From NCBI GenBank assembly GCA_910588365.1, contig CAJUQS010000056.1:1-25151 (forward strand): DNA of 25,151 bases, in the 5' to 3' direction. Numbering within the stretch: the stretch's first letter is position 1; each line of letters begins with the position of its first letter. Source of the DNA: an uncultured Oscillospiraceae bacterium (lineage in GTDB: Bacteria > Bacillota > Clostridia > Oscillospirales > Oscillospiraceae). This document shows positions 14,106 through 22,000 of this stretch, one piece after another. A model generated the notes under the pieces. It was not told the origin of the DNA. It made no database searches and saw only the letters and a list, made by a program, of their open reading frames with translations. The position numbers and the translations under genes are program-made.

Positions 14106-17100
14106 ATGTATATTGCAGACCTCCACATCCACTCCCGCTACTCCCGGGCCACCAGCCGCGACTGCGACGCGCCCCACCTGGACTGGTGGGCCCGGCGCAA
14201 GGGCATCGGACTGGTGGGCACCGGGGATTTCACCCACCCCGCCTGGCGCGCCGAGCTGCGCGAGCATCTGCGGCCCGCGGGGGACGGAACATACACCCTC
14301 CGGGAGGATCTCATCCTGCCGGAGGCCCCGGCCGGGGCGGCCCCCCGGTTCGTGGTCACCGGGGAGATCAGCTCCATCTACAAGAAGGACGGCAAGACCC
14401 GGAAGGTCCACAACGTCATCCTCCTGCCCTCCCTGGAGGCCGCGGACGAGCTATCCGCCCGGCTGGAGGCCATCGGAAACATCCGCTCCGACGGCCGGCC
14501 CATCCTGGGCCTGGACAGCCGGGACCTGCTGGAGCTGACCCTGGAGACCTGCCAGACGGCGGAGTTCATCCCCGCCCACATCTGGACGCCCCACTTCTCC
14601 ATGTTCGGGGCCTTCTCCGGCTTTGACACCATTGAGGCCTGCTTCGGGGATCTGGCGGGGCACATCCACGCGGTGGAGACGGGCCTCTCCTCGGACCCGC
14701 CCATGAACTGGCGGGTGTCCGCCCTGGACGGGCTGACCCTGGTCTCCCACTCCGACGCCCACTCCCCCGCCAAACTGGGCCGGGAGGCGGACCTGCTGGA
14801 GACGGAGCTCTCCTACGCCGGGCTGGTGGACGCCATCCGCACCGGGGAGGGGTTTCTGGGTACGGTGGAATTCTTCCCCGAGGAGGGGAAGTACCACCTG
14901 GACGGCCACCGGAACTGCGGCGTCTGCCTGACCCCCGTCCAGACCCAGGAGCGGGGCGGCATCTGCCCCGTGTGCGGCAAGAAGCTGACCATCGGCGTGG
15001 AGCACCGGGTGGAGGAGCTGGCGGACCGGATGGCGGGCTTCCGCCCGGCGGGGGCAAAGCCCTTCGAGAGCCTGGCGCCCCTGCCGGAGGTCATCGCCGC
15101 CTCCACCGGCGCCTCCGTTTCCTCCAAGCGGACGGCGGCCCTCTACGAAAAAATCCTGGCGGAGCTGGGGCCGGAATTCCACGTTCTGCGGGAGGCGTCC
15201 ATCCCGGATATCGAGATCGCCGCCGGGCCCTGCGTGGCCGAGGGCGTGCGCCGCCTCCGGGCGGGACAGGTGGAGCGCCGGCCGGGCTTTGACGGGGAAT
15301 ACGGCGTCATCTCCCTGCTCTCCCCGGGGGAGATCGAGCGGCTGAGCGGCCAGATCTCCCTCTTCGGCCTGGACGTTCCGGCCCAGCCGGCGGCAAAAAA
15401 GCGGGAGCTGCGCCCCGCCGCCGAAAAGAAGTCCGCCTCCGCGCCCCTGGCGGAATCGCTCAACCCGGAGCAGCTGGCCGCGGTGGCGGCGGCGGCGCCA
15501 ACCGCCGCTGTCATCGCCGGACCCGGCGCGGGCAAGACCCGCACCCTGGTGGAGCGCGCCGTCTGGCTGGTGGAGGAGCGGGGCGTCCGCCCGGAGGAGA
15601 TCACCGCCGTCACCTTCACCAGCCAGGCCGCCGCCGGGCTGCGCGCCCGGCTGACGGACCGCCTGGGCAGACGGGCGGCGGCAAAGCTGCACATCGGCAC
15701 CTTCCACGCCCTCTGCCTGGAGCTGCTGGGGGAGGTAAAGCTGCTGGGCCGGGGGGAGGCCCTGGAGCTGGCGGCGGAGACCCTGCGGGAGCGGGATGTC
15801 AGGGACAGCCCCCGCAAACTGCTCCAGGGGGTGTCCCGGGTGAAGAACGGCTTCCCCCCGGAGGAGGCCGGGGTGGACAGCGCGGTCTATGAGGACTACT
15901 GCGCCCGGCTGGAGGCGCTGGGGGTGCTGGATTTTGACGATCTGCTCATCCGGGCCCTGGAGAAGGACACGGTGGGCCGCCGGTGCTTCCAGAATCTGCT
16001 GGTGGACGAGTTCCAGGATGTCAACGATCTCCAGTACCGGCTGATCCTGGCGTGGAGCCGGGGCGGGCGGAGCCTCTTTGTCATCGGCGACCCGGACCAG
16101 TCCATCTACGGCTTCCGGGGCGCCTCCGGGGACTGTTTCCGCCGTCTGGCGGCGGATCGGCCGGATGCGGCGGAGATCCGCCTGCGGCGCAACTACCGCT
16201 CCGCACCGGAGATTCTCCGCGCCGCCCTGCCGGTCATTGAGCGGAACCCCGGCGGGCCCCGCCCGCTGGAGCCCCAGCGCCCCGCCGGCACTCCGGTCCG
16301 GCTGGTCCGGGCGGAGGACCCCTTCGCGGAGGGGATCTTCATCGCCAAGGAGATCGGCCGCATCACCGGCGGCGTGGACATGCTGGAGGCACAGAAGCAG
16401 GGGGCGGACCGGGCTGTCCGGGCCTTCTCCGACATCGCGGTGCTCTGCCGCACCCACCGGCAGCTGGAACTGATTGAGAAGTGCCTGCGCCACGACGACA
16501 TCCCCTGTATCGTCAGCGGCCGGGAGGACTTCTGGGAGACGGACGAGGTCCGGGGCTTCCTGGCCTATTTCCGCTCCTTGCTGCACGGGGATGACGAGGC
16601 CGCCCGGACCGCGGCGCAGAACCTCTGCCCCCTGGACCAGCTGGGCCGGGAGGACGCGTGGCGCGCTCTGGCAGAGACGGAGAAGCCCTGGCGGCTGGCG
16701 GAGCGGTGGGAGGAGCGCCTGGGCGGGACGCCGGCCCTGGAGCGGCTGCGGTACGCGGCGGTGTTCCACGAAGATTTTGACAGCCTGTGGCAGGCGGTCA
16801 CCCTGGGGGAGGAGGCGGACATCAGACGCGCCGCCGGAAAGGGCTGGGAATCCGGAGCCGTGCGCCTGATGACCCTCCACGCCGCCAAGGGCCTGGAGTT
16901 TCCGGCGGTGTTTGTGGCCGGAGTGCGCGCGGGAGAACTGCCCCTGGAGCGCCCGGGCCGCCCGGCGGAGCTGGCCGAGGAGCGGCGGCTCCTCTACGTG
17001 GGCATGACCCGTGCCAGGGAGGAGCTGATTCTCACCGTGGGCGGCGAGGACTCCCCGTTCCTCTCAGATCTGCCGGAGAGCGTGGTCCGGGAGAGCGCCG

Positions 17101-17141
17101 CCGCCCGGCGGCGGAGCGCGGAGCAGCTGCGGCTGTTCTGA
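14106..17141 (+). CDS. Endonuclease Q-like PHP nuclease fused to UvrD/PcrA-type helicase
   Basis: A 1011-residue two-part enzyme. Residues 1 to about 420 match the endonuclease Q family, which nicks DNA 5' of deaminated bases: ADLHIHSRYS with His7 and His9, TGDFTHPAW, SHSDAHSPAKLGREA, and a zinc ribbon C271-X2-C274 ... C287-X2-C290. A Lys/Ala-rich linker leads to a superfamily 1 helicase: LNPEQLAAV Q-motif, Walker A GPGAGKT (472-478), DEFQD (634-638), GDPDQSIYGFRG (661-672), NYRSAPEIL, TLHAAKGLEF (motif V, about 922-931) and LLYVGMTRAREE. At about 560 residues the helicase is shorter than UvrD. QISLF (416-420) and the terminal QLRLF (1007-1011) fit the clamp-binding QL[SD]LF pattern. GGGAGG precedes the ATG; likely co-transcribed with cbiK. 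Confidence 0.92.
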   Translation: MYIADLHIHSRYSRATSRDCDAPHLDWWARRKGIGLVGTGDFTHPAWRAELREHLRPAGDGTYTLREDLILPEAPAGAAPRFVVTGEISSIYKKDGKTRKVHNVILLPSLEAADELSARLEAIGNIRSDGRPILGLDSRDLLELTLETCQTAEFIPAHIWTPHFSMFGAFSGFDTIEACFGDLAGHIHAVETGLSSDPPMNWRVSALDGLTLVSHSDAHSPAKLGREADLLETELSYAGLVDAIRTGEGFLGTVEFFPEEGKYHLDGHRNCGVCLTPVQTQERGGICPVCGKKLTIGVEHRVEELADRMAGFRPAGAKPFESLAPLPEVIAASTGASVSSKRTAALYEKILAELGPEFHVLREASIPDIEIAAGPCVAEGVRRLRAGQVERRPGFDGEYGVISLLSPGEIERLSGQISLFGLDVPAQPAAKKRELRPAAEKKSASAPLAESLNPEQLAAVAAAAPTAAVIAGPGAGKTRTLVERAVWLVEERGVRPEEITAVTFTSQAAAGLRARLTDRLGRRAAAKLHIGTFHALCLELLGEVKLLGRGEALELAAETLRERDVRDSPRKLLQGVSRVKNGFPPEEAGVDSAVYEDYCARLEALGVLDFDDLLIRALEKDTVGRRCFQNLLVDEFQDVNDLQYRLILAWSRGGRSLFVIGDPDQSIYGFRGASGDCFRRLAADRPDAAEIRLRRNYRSAPEILRAALPVIERNPGGPRPLEPQRPAGTPVRLVRAEDPFAEGIFIAKEIGRITGGVDMLEAQKQGADRAVRAFSDIAVLCRTHRQLELIEKCLRHDDIPCIVSGREDFWETDEVRGFLAYFRSLLHGDDEAARTAAQNLCPLDQLGREDAWRALAETEKPWRLAERWEERLGGTPALERLRYAAVFHEDFDSLWQAVTLGEEADIRRAAGKGWESGAVRLMTLHAAKGLEFPAVFVAGVRAGELPLERPGRPAELAEERRLLYVGMTRAREELILTVGGEDSPFLSDLPESVVRESAAARRRSAEQLRLF

Positions 17142-17219
17142 CGGGGATGTGTCCTCTTTGGTGGTATACTTCAGCCATTCCTGTCAATTCGACAAATCAC
17201 AGTTTGCGGAGGAGATTCT

Positions 17220-17633
17220 ATGCTTGAAAATATACCGTCTCAATCAATTATGACTGAATTGCTTGGACAGCCTTTGTATGAAGTTTGGCAAGCGTTATGT
17301 TCGGCTATTGATGAAAAATACGAAATGGAACGGATATGGAATACCGGTGGTAAGAGCTGGACTTACGAGTATAAGTATCGCAGAGGCGGAAAAACTCTTT
17401 GCAGCTTATACGCAAAAAATAATTGTGTTGGTTTCATGATTATTTTTGGGAAAGATGAGAGGGCAAAATTTGAGGATATAAGGGAAACCGTTTCTGATAC
17501 TGTTTGTAAACAGTATGATAAAGCCCAAACCTATCGTGATGGGAAATGGGTGATGTTTGAGCCGGCTAATACAGCTGAATTTGATGACTACATGAAATTG
17601 TTGGCTGTCAAAAGAAAGCCCAATCGGAAATAA
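17220..17633 (+). CDS. DUF3788 family protein, AT-rich
   Basis: A 137-residue cytoplasmic protein resembling the DUF3788 family (KSWTYEYKYRRGGKTLCSLYAK, then VGFMIIFGKDERAKFE), whose function is unknown; members are small and often singletons. GGAGGAGA lies before the ATG. The gene is far more AT-rich than its neighbours and uses A/T-ending codons, so it was probably acquired recently by transfer. A perfect 18-base hairpin follows it. It is likely a single-gene unit; a possible -10 (TATACT, 17165-17170) precedes it without a clear -35. Confidence 0.85.
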   Translation: MLENIPSQSIMTELLGQPLYEVWQALCSAIDEKYEMERIWNTGGKSWTYEYKYRRGGKTLCSLYAKNNCVGFMIIFGKDERAKFEDIRETVSDTVCKQYDKAQTYRDGKWVMFEPANTAEFDDYMKLLAVKRKPNRK

Positions 17634-17641
17634 TAATTTGG

Positions 17642-17686
17642 ATTTATCGGGGGATTTCATCTTTTGGGTGAAATCCCCCGATAAAT
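17642..17686. terminator. Perfect 18-base hairpin after DUF3788 gene
   Basis: Arms 17642-17659 and 17669-17686 are exact reverse complements, with a 9-base loop. No T-run follows on the plus strand, so termination could be weak. It could instead be the trace of an inserted element. A second hairpin GGCAAAAC / GTTTTGCC lies at 17713-17731. Confidence 0.6.
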
Positions 17687-17732
17687 GTTCTCTGGGAAAA
17701 AGAAAAACCTTGGGCAAAACTCCGTTTTGCCT

Positions 17733-17757
17733 GGAACATTTTCCTGCCGGTTTCGTC
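17733..17757 (+). promoter_or_regulatory. ECF-type promoter of the DUF4349 gene
   Basis: GGAAC (17733-17737), a 16-base spacer and CGTC (17754-17757) match the general -35 AAC / -10 CGTC form used by ECF sigma factors such as Bacillus SigM, SigX and SigW. It lies about 50 bases before the start codon and has no good competing sigma-A promoter. Confidence 0.55.
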
Positions 17758-17808
17758 TATTATAGACAGAAGCTCACTTGCGGAAGACTGAAAAAGGAGG
17801 AAAATGTG

Positions 17809-18762
17809 ATGAAAAGGAAATTCGCTTTCCTGGCGGCGGCGCTGTGCCTGCTGCTCCTGACCGCCTGCGGCGGGAGCAGCGGCGGCGACAAGAGCGTCAG
17901 CGCCGACACGGCCCCTCGGGGGCCGGAGTACAACGACAGCAAGGGCTGGAATGAGATGGGCTCCGGCATGCCGGCCCCGGTGCCGGATGCGCCGGAGGGC
18001 GCCGATCTGCCCCTTGACAGCGGCGGCGGGCTCCCCGCCAACACCAAGATGATCTACACCGCGGACATGAGCCTGGAGACCAAGGACTTCGACGGGGCCT
18101 GCGAGGCCCTGGACGGCATCGTGGAGGATCTGGGCGGCTGGTTCGAGAGCCGCAGCGTGGACCAGGGGGGCCGCAGCCGCAGTCTCAGCTGCACGGTGCG
18201 GGTCCCGGCGGAGCGCTTTTCCGACTTTCTGGTCCGGGCGGGGGAGTCCGCCCACGTCACCAGCAAAACCGAGCGCAAGGAGGACGTCAGCGAGGCCTAC
18301 TACGACAGCGAGAGCCGCCTGGCCACCCAGCGCACCAAGCTGGAGCGGCTGCAGGACCTGCTGGCCCAGGCCGCCGGCATGGAGGACATCATCGCCCTGG
18401 AGAGCGCCATCAGCGAGACGGAGCTGCAAATCGAGCAGCTCACCGGCAGCCTGCGCAAATACGACAGCCTGGTGGGCTACTCCACCATCCATCTCTATCT
18501 CTGGGAGGTCTACCGCCTCTCCACTGACGAGGAGGTCCCGGTCACCTTCGGCCAGCGGCTGGGCGCCGCCTTCTCCACCGGCTTCCAGCGGGGCGTGGAT
18601 GGTCTGGAGGACTTCGTCATCACCGTGGCCCGGAACTGGCTGAGCCTGCTGGTCTTCGCGGCCGTGGCCGCGATTGTGGTGCTCGTCCTGATCCGCTGGC
18701 GCAGGGCGCGGCGCAGGAAAGCGGCCGTACCTCCGCCCCAGAGCGAGGACAAGAAAGAGTAG
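17809..18762 (+). CDS. DUF4349 domain lipoprotein
   Basis: Membrane-anchored protein of 317 residues. A lipoprotein signal ends in LLLLTAC (Cys20). A low-complexity linker (about 22-75) precedes the DUF4349 domain: MIYTADMSLETKDFDGACEALDGIV, then LSCTVRVPAERFSDFL and YYDSESRLATQRTKLERLQDLL, a probable coiled coil (about 165-215). A C-terminal membrane helix (LLVFAAVAAIVVLVLI) and Arg/Lys-rich tail follow. The ATG at 17809 has AGGAGG 8 bases upstream; the longer frame runs through the hairpins. The function is not known. The ECF-type promoter suggests induction by envelope stress. Confidence 0.92.
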   Translation: MKRKFAFLAAALCLLLLTACGGSSGGDKSVSADTAPRGPEYNDSKGWNEMGSGMPAPVPDAPEGADLPLDSGGGLPANTKMIYTADMSLETKDFDGACEALDGIVEDLGGWFESRSVDQGGRSRSLSCTVRVPAERFSDFLVRAGESAHVTSKTERKEDVSEAYYDSESRLATQRTKLERLQDLLAQAAGMEDIIALESAISETELQIEQLTGSLRKYDSLVGYSTIHLYLWEVYRLSTDEEVPVTFGQRLGAAFSTGFQRGVDGLEDFVITVARNWLSLLVFAAVAAIVVLVLIRWRRARRRKAAVPPPQSEDKKE

Positions 18763-18764
18763 CC

Positions 18765-18792
18765 ATTCTTTTTTCTTAAAAGAAAAAAGAAT
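18765..18792. repeat. Dispersed palindromic element, copy 1 (after DUF4349 gene)
   Basis: Arms ATTCTTTTTTCTT and AAGAAAAAAGAAT (loop AA), followed by ATCAAAAAAGAACTTTTTGCGC. Two further copies of this A/T palindrome plus CAAAA-GAACTTTT tail occur at the ends of other genes (18968-18993 inverted, 25040-25065). Its position just after the stop codon and its symmetry suggest a bidirectional terminator. An inner hairpin GCGAAAC/GTTTCGC lies at 18811-18828. Confidence 0.75.
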
Positions 18793-18871
18793 CAAAAAAG
18801 AACTTTTTGCGCGAAACTGACGTTTCGCTCAGGGCTTCGCCGCACCCGGCAAGAAGCATTCTTCAGACAAG

Positions 18872-18904
18872 CAGCCGCCCCGGACCATAGGTCCGGGGCG
18901 GCTG
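18872..18904. terminator. Hairpin between convergent DUF4349 and gdh genes
   Basis: Perfect 15-base stem (18872-18886 with 18890-18904) and ATA loop, in the middle of the convergent intergenic region and flanked on both sides by inverted copies of the A/T palindromic element. Confidence 0.65.
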
Positions 18905-18967
18905 TACGCATCATCTGCCGTCGAGCAGCGCGAAGCTGACAAGGCTTTGCGCAAAAAGTTTCTTTTG

Positions 18968-18993
18968 ATTCTTTTCTTTTCAAAGAAAAGAAT
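18968..18993. repeat. Dispersed palindromic element, copy 2 (after gdh paralog)
   Basis: Inverted relative to copy 1. On the minus strand ATTCTTTTCTTTGAAAAG is followed by AAAAGAATCAAAAG and AAACTTTTTGCGC, directly after the stop of the glutamate dehydrogenase paralog. It gives that gene its terminator. Confidence 0.72.
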
Positions 18994-18995
18994 GG

Positions 18996-20342
18996 TCACA
19001 GCCCCTGGGCGATCATGGCCTCGGCGATCTTCTTGAAGGCGGCGATATCGTTGCCGGCAATCAGATCGTAGCCCAGGCCGTACTCCTCGGCCGCCGCCGC
19101 GGAGGCGTCGTAGATGGCGCTCATGATGCCCCGCAGCTTCTCGTCCACCTCCCGCCGGGACCAGCTGTAGCGCAGGGAGTTCTGGACCATCTCCAGGGCG
19201 GACACCGCCACGCCGCCGGAGCCTGAGGCCTTGGCCCCCGCCGTGAGCACCTTGGGACTCAGCCGCAGCAGGCGCAGGGCGTCGGCGGTGGCGGGCATGT
19301 TGGCGCCCTCCACGTAGTAGCGCACGCCGTTGGCCAGGATGAGCACCGCGTCGTCCACGGTGATCTCGTTCTCGGTGGCGCAGGGGACGGCGATGTCGCC
19401 GGGCACCTCCCAGGGCTTTTTGCCGGGGAAGAACTCCACGCCGAACCTTTCCGCGTAGGGCTCCACCCGGTCCTGCCCCATTTGGCAGCGCATGGCAGCC
19501 ATAAAGTCGTACTTCTCCTGGGTACACACGCCGTCCGGATCGTAGACATACCCGTCGGGACCGGAGAGGGTGACCACCCTGCCCCCCAGCTCGGCGGCCT
19601 TGCGGCACACGCCCCAGCTCATGTTGCCGAAGCCGGAGACAAGCAGCCGCTTGCCCTCCAGCGTCTCCCCCTGGTGCTCCAGCATCCGGGCCAGGAAGTA
19701 CACCGTGCCGAAGCCGGCCGCCGCCTGGCGGACGCGGCTGCCGCCGTAGGTGAGGCCCTTGCCGGTGAGGGCGCTGCTCTCCGCCCGGCCCGTCACCTTC
19801 TTGTAGGCCCCGTAGAGATATCCGATCTCCCGGCTCCCCACGCCGATGTCCCCGGCGGGCACGTCGGTGTCCGCGCCGATATACCGGTACAGGGCGTACA
19901 TGAAGGCCTGGCAGAAGCGCATGATCTCCCGGGGGCTCCTGCCGGTGGGGTTGAAGTCCGCGCCGCCGGCGGCCCCGCCGATGGGCAGGCCCGTGAGGGC
20001 GTTCTTATAGGTCTGCTCGAAGCCCAAAAACTTCACCACCGATCCCGTCACCGAGGGGTGGAACCGCAGGCCCCCCTTGTAGGGGCCGATGGCGGAGTTG
20101 AACTGGACCCGGTAGCCGTGGCTGGTGTGGGTGACGCCCTCATCGTCCACCCAGGGCACCAGGAAGGAGAACATCCGCTCCGGCTCCACCATGCGGGTGA
20201 TGAGATCCAGCTTCTCGTAGCGGGGGTCGTCCGCCGCCGGGGCGATCATGTCCAGCCAGGCGCCCACGGACTGGAGGTACTCCGGCTCGTGGGCGTACTG
20301 CCGCCGGAGATTTTCCGATACCCGGGCAATATAGTCATTCAT
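18996..20342 (-). CDS. Glutamate dehydrogenase paralog lacking the catalytic lysine
   Basis: A 448-residue member of the hexameric NAD(P) glutamate dehydrogenase family, aligning without gaps through residue 165 to my memory of the Clostridium symbiosum enzyme. Lys89 (GPYKGGLRFHPS), Lys113 and Asp165 (DVPAGDIGVG) are kept. Position 125, the catalytic lysine in GGxKGGSDFDP, is Ala here (GGAAGGADFNP), confirmed in the DNA as GCC. The later NAGGV motif is GSGGV. The Rossmann site GFGNMSWG is intact. AAGGAGG overlaps the stop of the upstream intact paralog, so the genes are translationally coupled. It is probably inactive for glutamate deamination and may be a regulatory subunit of a mixed hexamer, or act on another substrate. 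Confidence 0.9.
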   Translation of the reverse strand: MNDYIARVSENLRRQYAHEPEYLQSVGAWLDMIAPAADDPRYEKLDLITRMVEPERMFSFLVPWVDDEGVTHTSHGYRVQFNSAIGPYKGGLRFHPSVTGSVVKFLGFEQTYKNALTGLPIGGAAGGADFNPTGRSPREIMRFCQAFMYALYRYIGADTDVPAGDIGVGSREIGYLYGAYKKVTGRAESSALTGKGLTYGGSRVRQAAAGFGTVYFLARMLEHQGETLEGKRLLVSGFGNMSWGVCRKAAELGGRVVTLSGPDGYVYDPDGVCTQEKYDFMAAMRCQMGQDRVEPYAERFGVEFFPGKKPWEVPGDIAVPCATENEITVDDAVLILANGVRYYVEGANMPATADALRLLRLSPKVLTAGAKASGSGGVAVSALEMVQNSLRYSWSRREVDEKLRGIMSAIYDASAAAAEEYGLGYDLIAGNDIAAFKKIAEAMIAQGL

Positions 20343-20354
20343 GCTTCCGCCTCC

Positions 20355-21701
20355 TTACACAACACCATACGCCAGCATGGAGTCCGCAACCTTCAAAAAT
20401 CCCGCGATGTTGGCCCCGGCGGCCAGGTTGCCCGCCATGCCGTACTGCTCGGCGGCCCGGGAGGCGTTGCGGTAGAGATCCGTCATAATCCGTTTGAGGT
20501 GTTCGTCCACCTCCTCAAAGCTCCAGTAGAAGCGCATGGAGTTCTGGCTCATCTCCAGGGCGGAGGTGGCCACGCCGCCGGCGTTGGCCGCCTTGGCGGG
20601 GGCGAAGAGCACCCCGGCGGCCTGGAGGGCCTCCACCGCCTCGGGGGTGCAGGGCATGTTGGCGCCCTCGGCCACGGCGAAGCAGCCGCCCGCAATCAGG
20701 GCCCTGGCGGCATTCCCGTCCAGCTCGTTCTGGGTGGCGCAGGGCAGGGCGATGTCACAGGGGATGGACCAGATGTCCCGGCAGCCGGCGTGGTACTCCG
20801 CCCGGGGACGGGACTCCACATAGTCGGAGATGCGCCTGCGCTGGACCTCCTTGAGCTGCTTGACCAGCGCCAGATCGATGCCGTCCCCGTCGTAGAGATA
20901 CCCGCCGGAGTCGCTCATGGCCACCACCTTTGCCCCAAACTGGGCGGCCTTCTCGCAGGCGTAGATGGCCACGTTGCCGGAGCCGGAGATGACCACCCTC
21001 GCGCCCTCAAAGCCCCTGCCCGCGTCCCGCAGCATACAGTCGGCGAAGTAGCACAGCCCGTAGCCGGTGGCCTCGGTCCGGGCCAGGGAGCCGCCGTAGC
21101 TGAGGCCCTTGCCGGTGAGCACGCCGGTGAACTCGTTGCGCAGGCGCTTGTACTGGCCGAAGAGGTAGCCAATCTCCCGGGAGCCCACGCCGATGTCCCC
21201 GGCGGGCACGTCGGTGTCCGGCCCGATATACTTGAACAGCTCCGTCATGAAGCTCTGGCAGAAGCGCATGACCTCCAGATCCGTCCTGCCCTTGGGGTCA
21301 AAGTCGCTGCCCCCCTTGCCGCCGCCGATGGGCAGGCCGGTGAGGCTGTTTTTGAAGATCTGCTCAAAGCCCAAAAACTTGATGATGCCCTCGTACACGC
21401 TGGGGTGGAACCGCAGGCCCCCCTTGTAGGGGCCGATGGCGGAGTTGAACTGGACCCGGAAGCCCCGGTTGACGTGGATCTGCCCCTTCTCGTCCTCCCA
21501 GGGCACCCGGAACTTGATGATCCGCTCCGGCTCCACCAGGCAGTCCATCACGCCCTCGGTGATATATTCCGGGCGGGCCTCCACCACGGGGACCAGGGAG
21601 GAGAGGACCTCTCCCACCGCCTGGTGGAACTCCGGCTCCGCCGGGTTGCGCTGAATGACGCGCTCCATCAGGCCGTTCAGATACTCGCTGCGAATGTTCA
21701 T
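20355..21701 (-). CDS. gdhA: NAD(P)-dependent glutamate dehydrogenase
   Basis: Interconverts glutamate and 2-oxoglutarate plus ammonia. The 448-residue length is typical. All key motifs are intact: GPYKGGLRFHPS, LPIGGGKGGSDFDPKGRT with catalytic Lys129, DVPAGDIGVGSREIGYL, the nucleotide site SGSGNVAIYA, and KAANAGGVATSALEMSQNS. It is the first gene of a two-gene operon with the altered paralog 12 bases downstream. The cofactor preference cannot be decided from the sequence alone. A sigma-A promoter lies about 80 bases upstream. Confidence 0.96.
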   Translation of the reverse strand: MNIRSEYLNGLMERVIQRNPAEPEFHQAVGEVLSSLVPVVEARPEYITEGVMDCLVEPERIIKFRVPWEDEKGQIHVNRGFRVQFNSAIGPYKGGLRFHPSVYEGIIKFLGFEQIFKNSLTGLPIGGGKGGSDFDPKGRTDLEVMRFCQSFMTELFKYIGPDTDVPAGDIGVGSREIGYLFGQYKRLRNEFTGVLTGKGLSYGGSLARTEATGYGLCYFADCMLRDAGRGFEGARVVISGSGNVAIYACEKAAQFGAKVVAMSDSGGYLYDGDGIDLALVKQLKEVQRRRISDYVESRPRAEYHAGCRDIWSIPCDIALPCATQNELDGNAARALIAGGCFAVAEGANMPCTPEAVEALQAAGVLFAPAKAANAGGVATSALEMSQNSMRFYWSFEEVDEHLKRIMTDLYRNASRAAEQYGMAGNLAAGANIAGFLKVADSMLAYGVV

Positions 21702-21778
21702 CTCTCATGCCTCCAAGCTGAATTTTCGGCCGCAGCAGGGGCCGGGCCGTCCCGCCGTCTGACGCTTTAATTGGTTAA

Positions 21779-21807
21779 ATCGTAGCACCGCAATCCCCCG
21801 CCGTCAA
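21779..21807 (-). promoter_or_regulatory. Promoter of the gdh operon
   Basis: On the minus strand TTGACG (21802-21807), 17 bases, TACGAT (21779-21784). It lies in the 440-base divergent region between gdhA and nrdD. Confidence 0.65.
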
Positions 21808-22000
21808 TGGTTTTTTGCGGCGTGGAATCCATTTTTGTTTTCTTTGACAAAACATTTGTCTTTGTACAGCGTTCTTTTGTGGCTTCTCCCCATCATTTTT
21901 CCCGCCTTCAGAAAAGATAGCCGCGTTTTTTCAAAGGCATCGGAAAAAATTCGCCGCCGCCCTCCCCGGCATCTATTTTTTTCAGCGTGGCATTTATCAC
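21808..22000. other. Non-coding part of the gdhA-nrdD divergent region
   Basis: AT-rich stretch with no supported gene. It contains a hyphenated palindrome GACAAA-ACA-TTTGTC (21846-21860) of unknown purpose and T-rich runs (about 21810-21842 and 21890-21930). No riboswitch was recognised. Confidence 0.5.

Noticed and set aside
14451..16880. Very long open frame (809 codons) on the minus strand
   Set aside because: It is antisense to the EndoQ-helicase gene, has no recognisable motifs, and arises from high GC in the third codon position.
19482..21770. 762-codon plus-strand open frame
   Set aside because: Antisense shadow of both glutamate dehydrogenases; the repeated segments in it only mirror their homology.
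21846..21860. Second Rex site in the gdhA-nrdD region
   Set aside because: GACAAA-ACA-TTTGTC has an odd 3-base centre and does not keep the N4 spacing of the rex operator; left as an unexplained palindrome.
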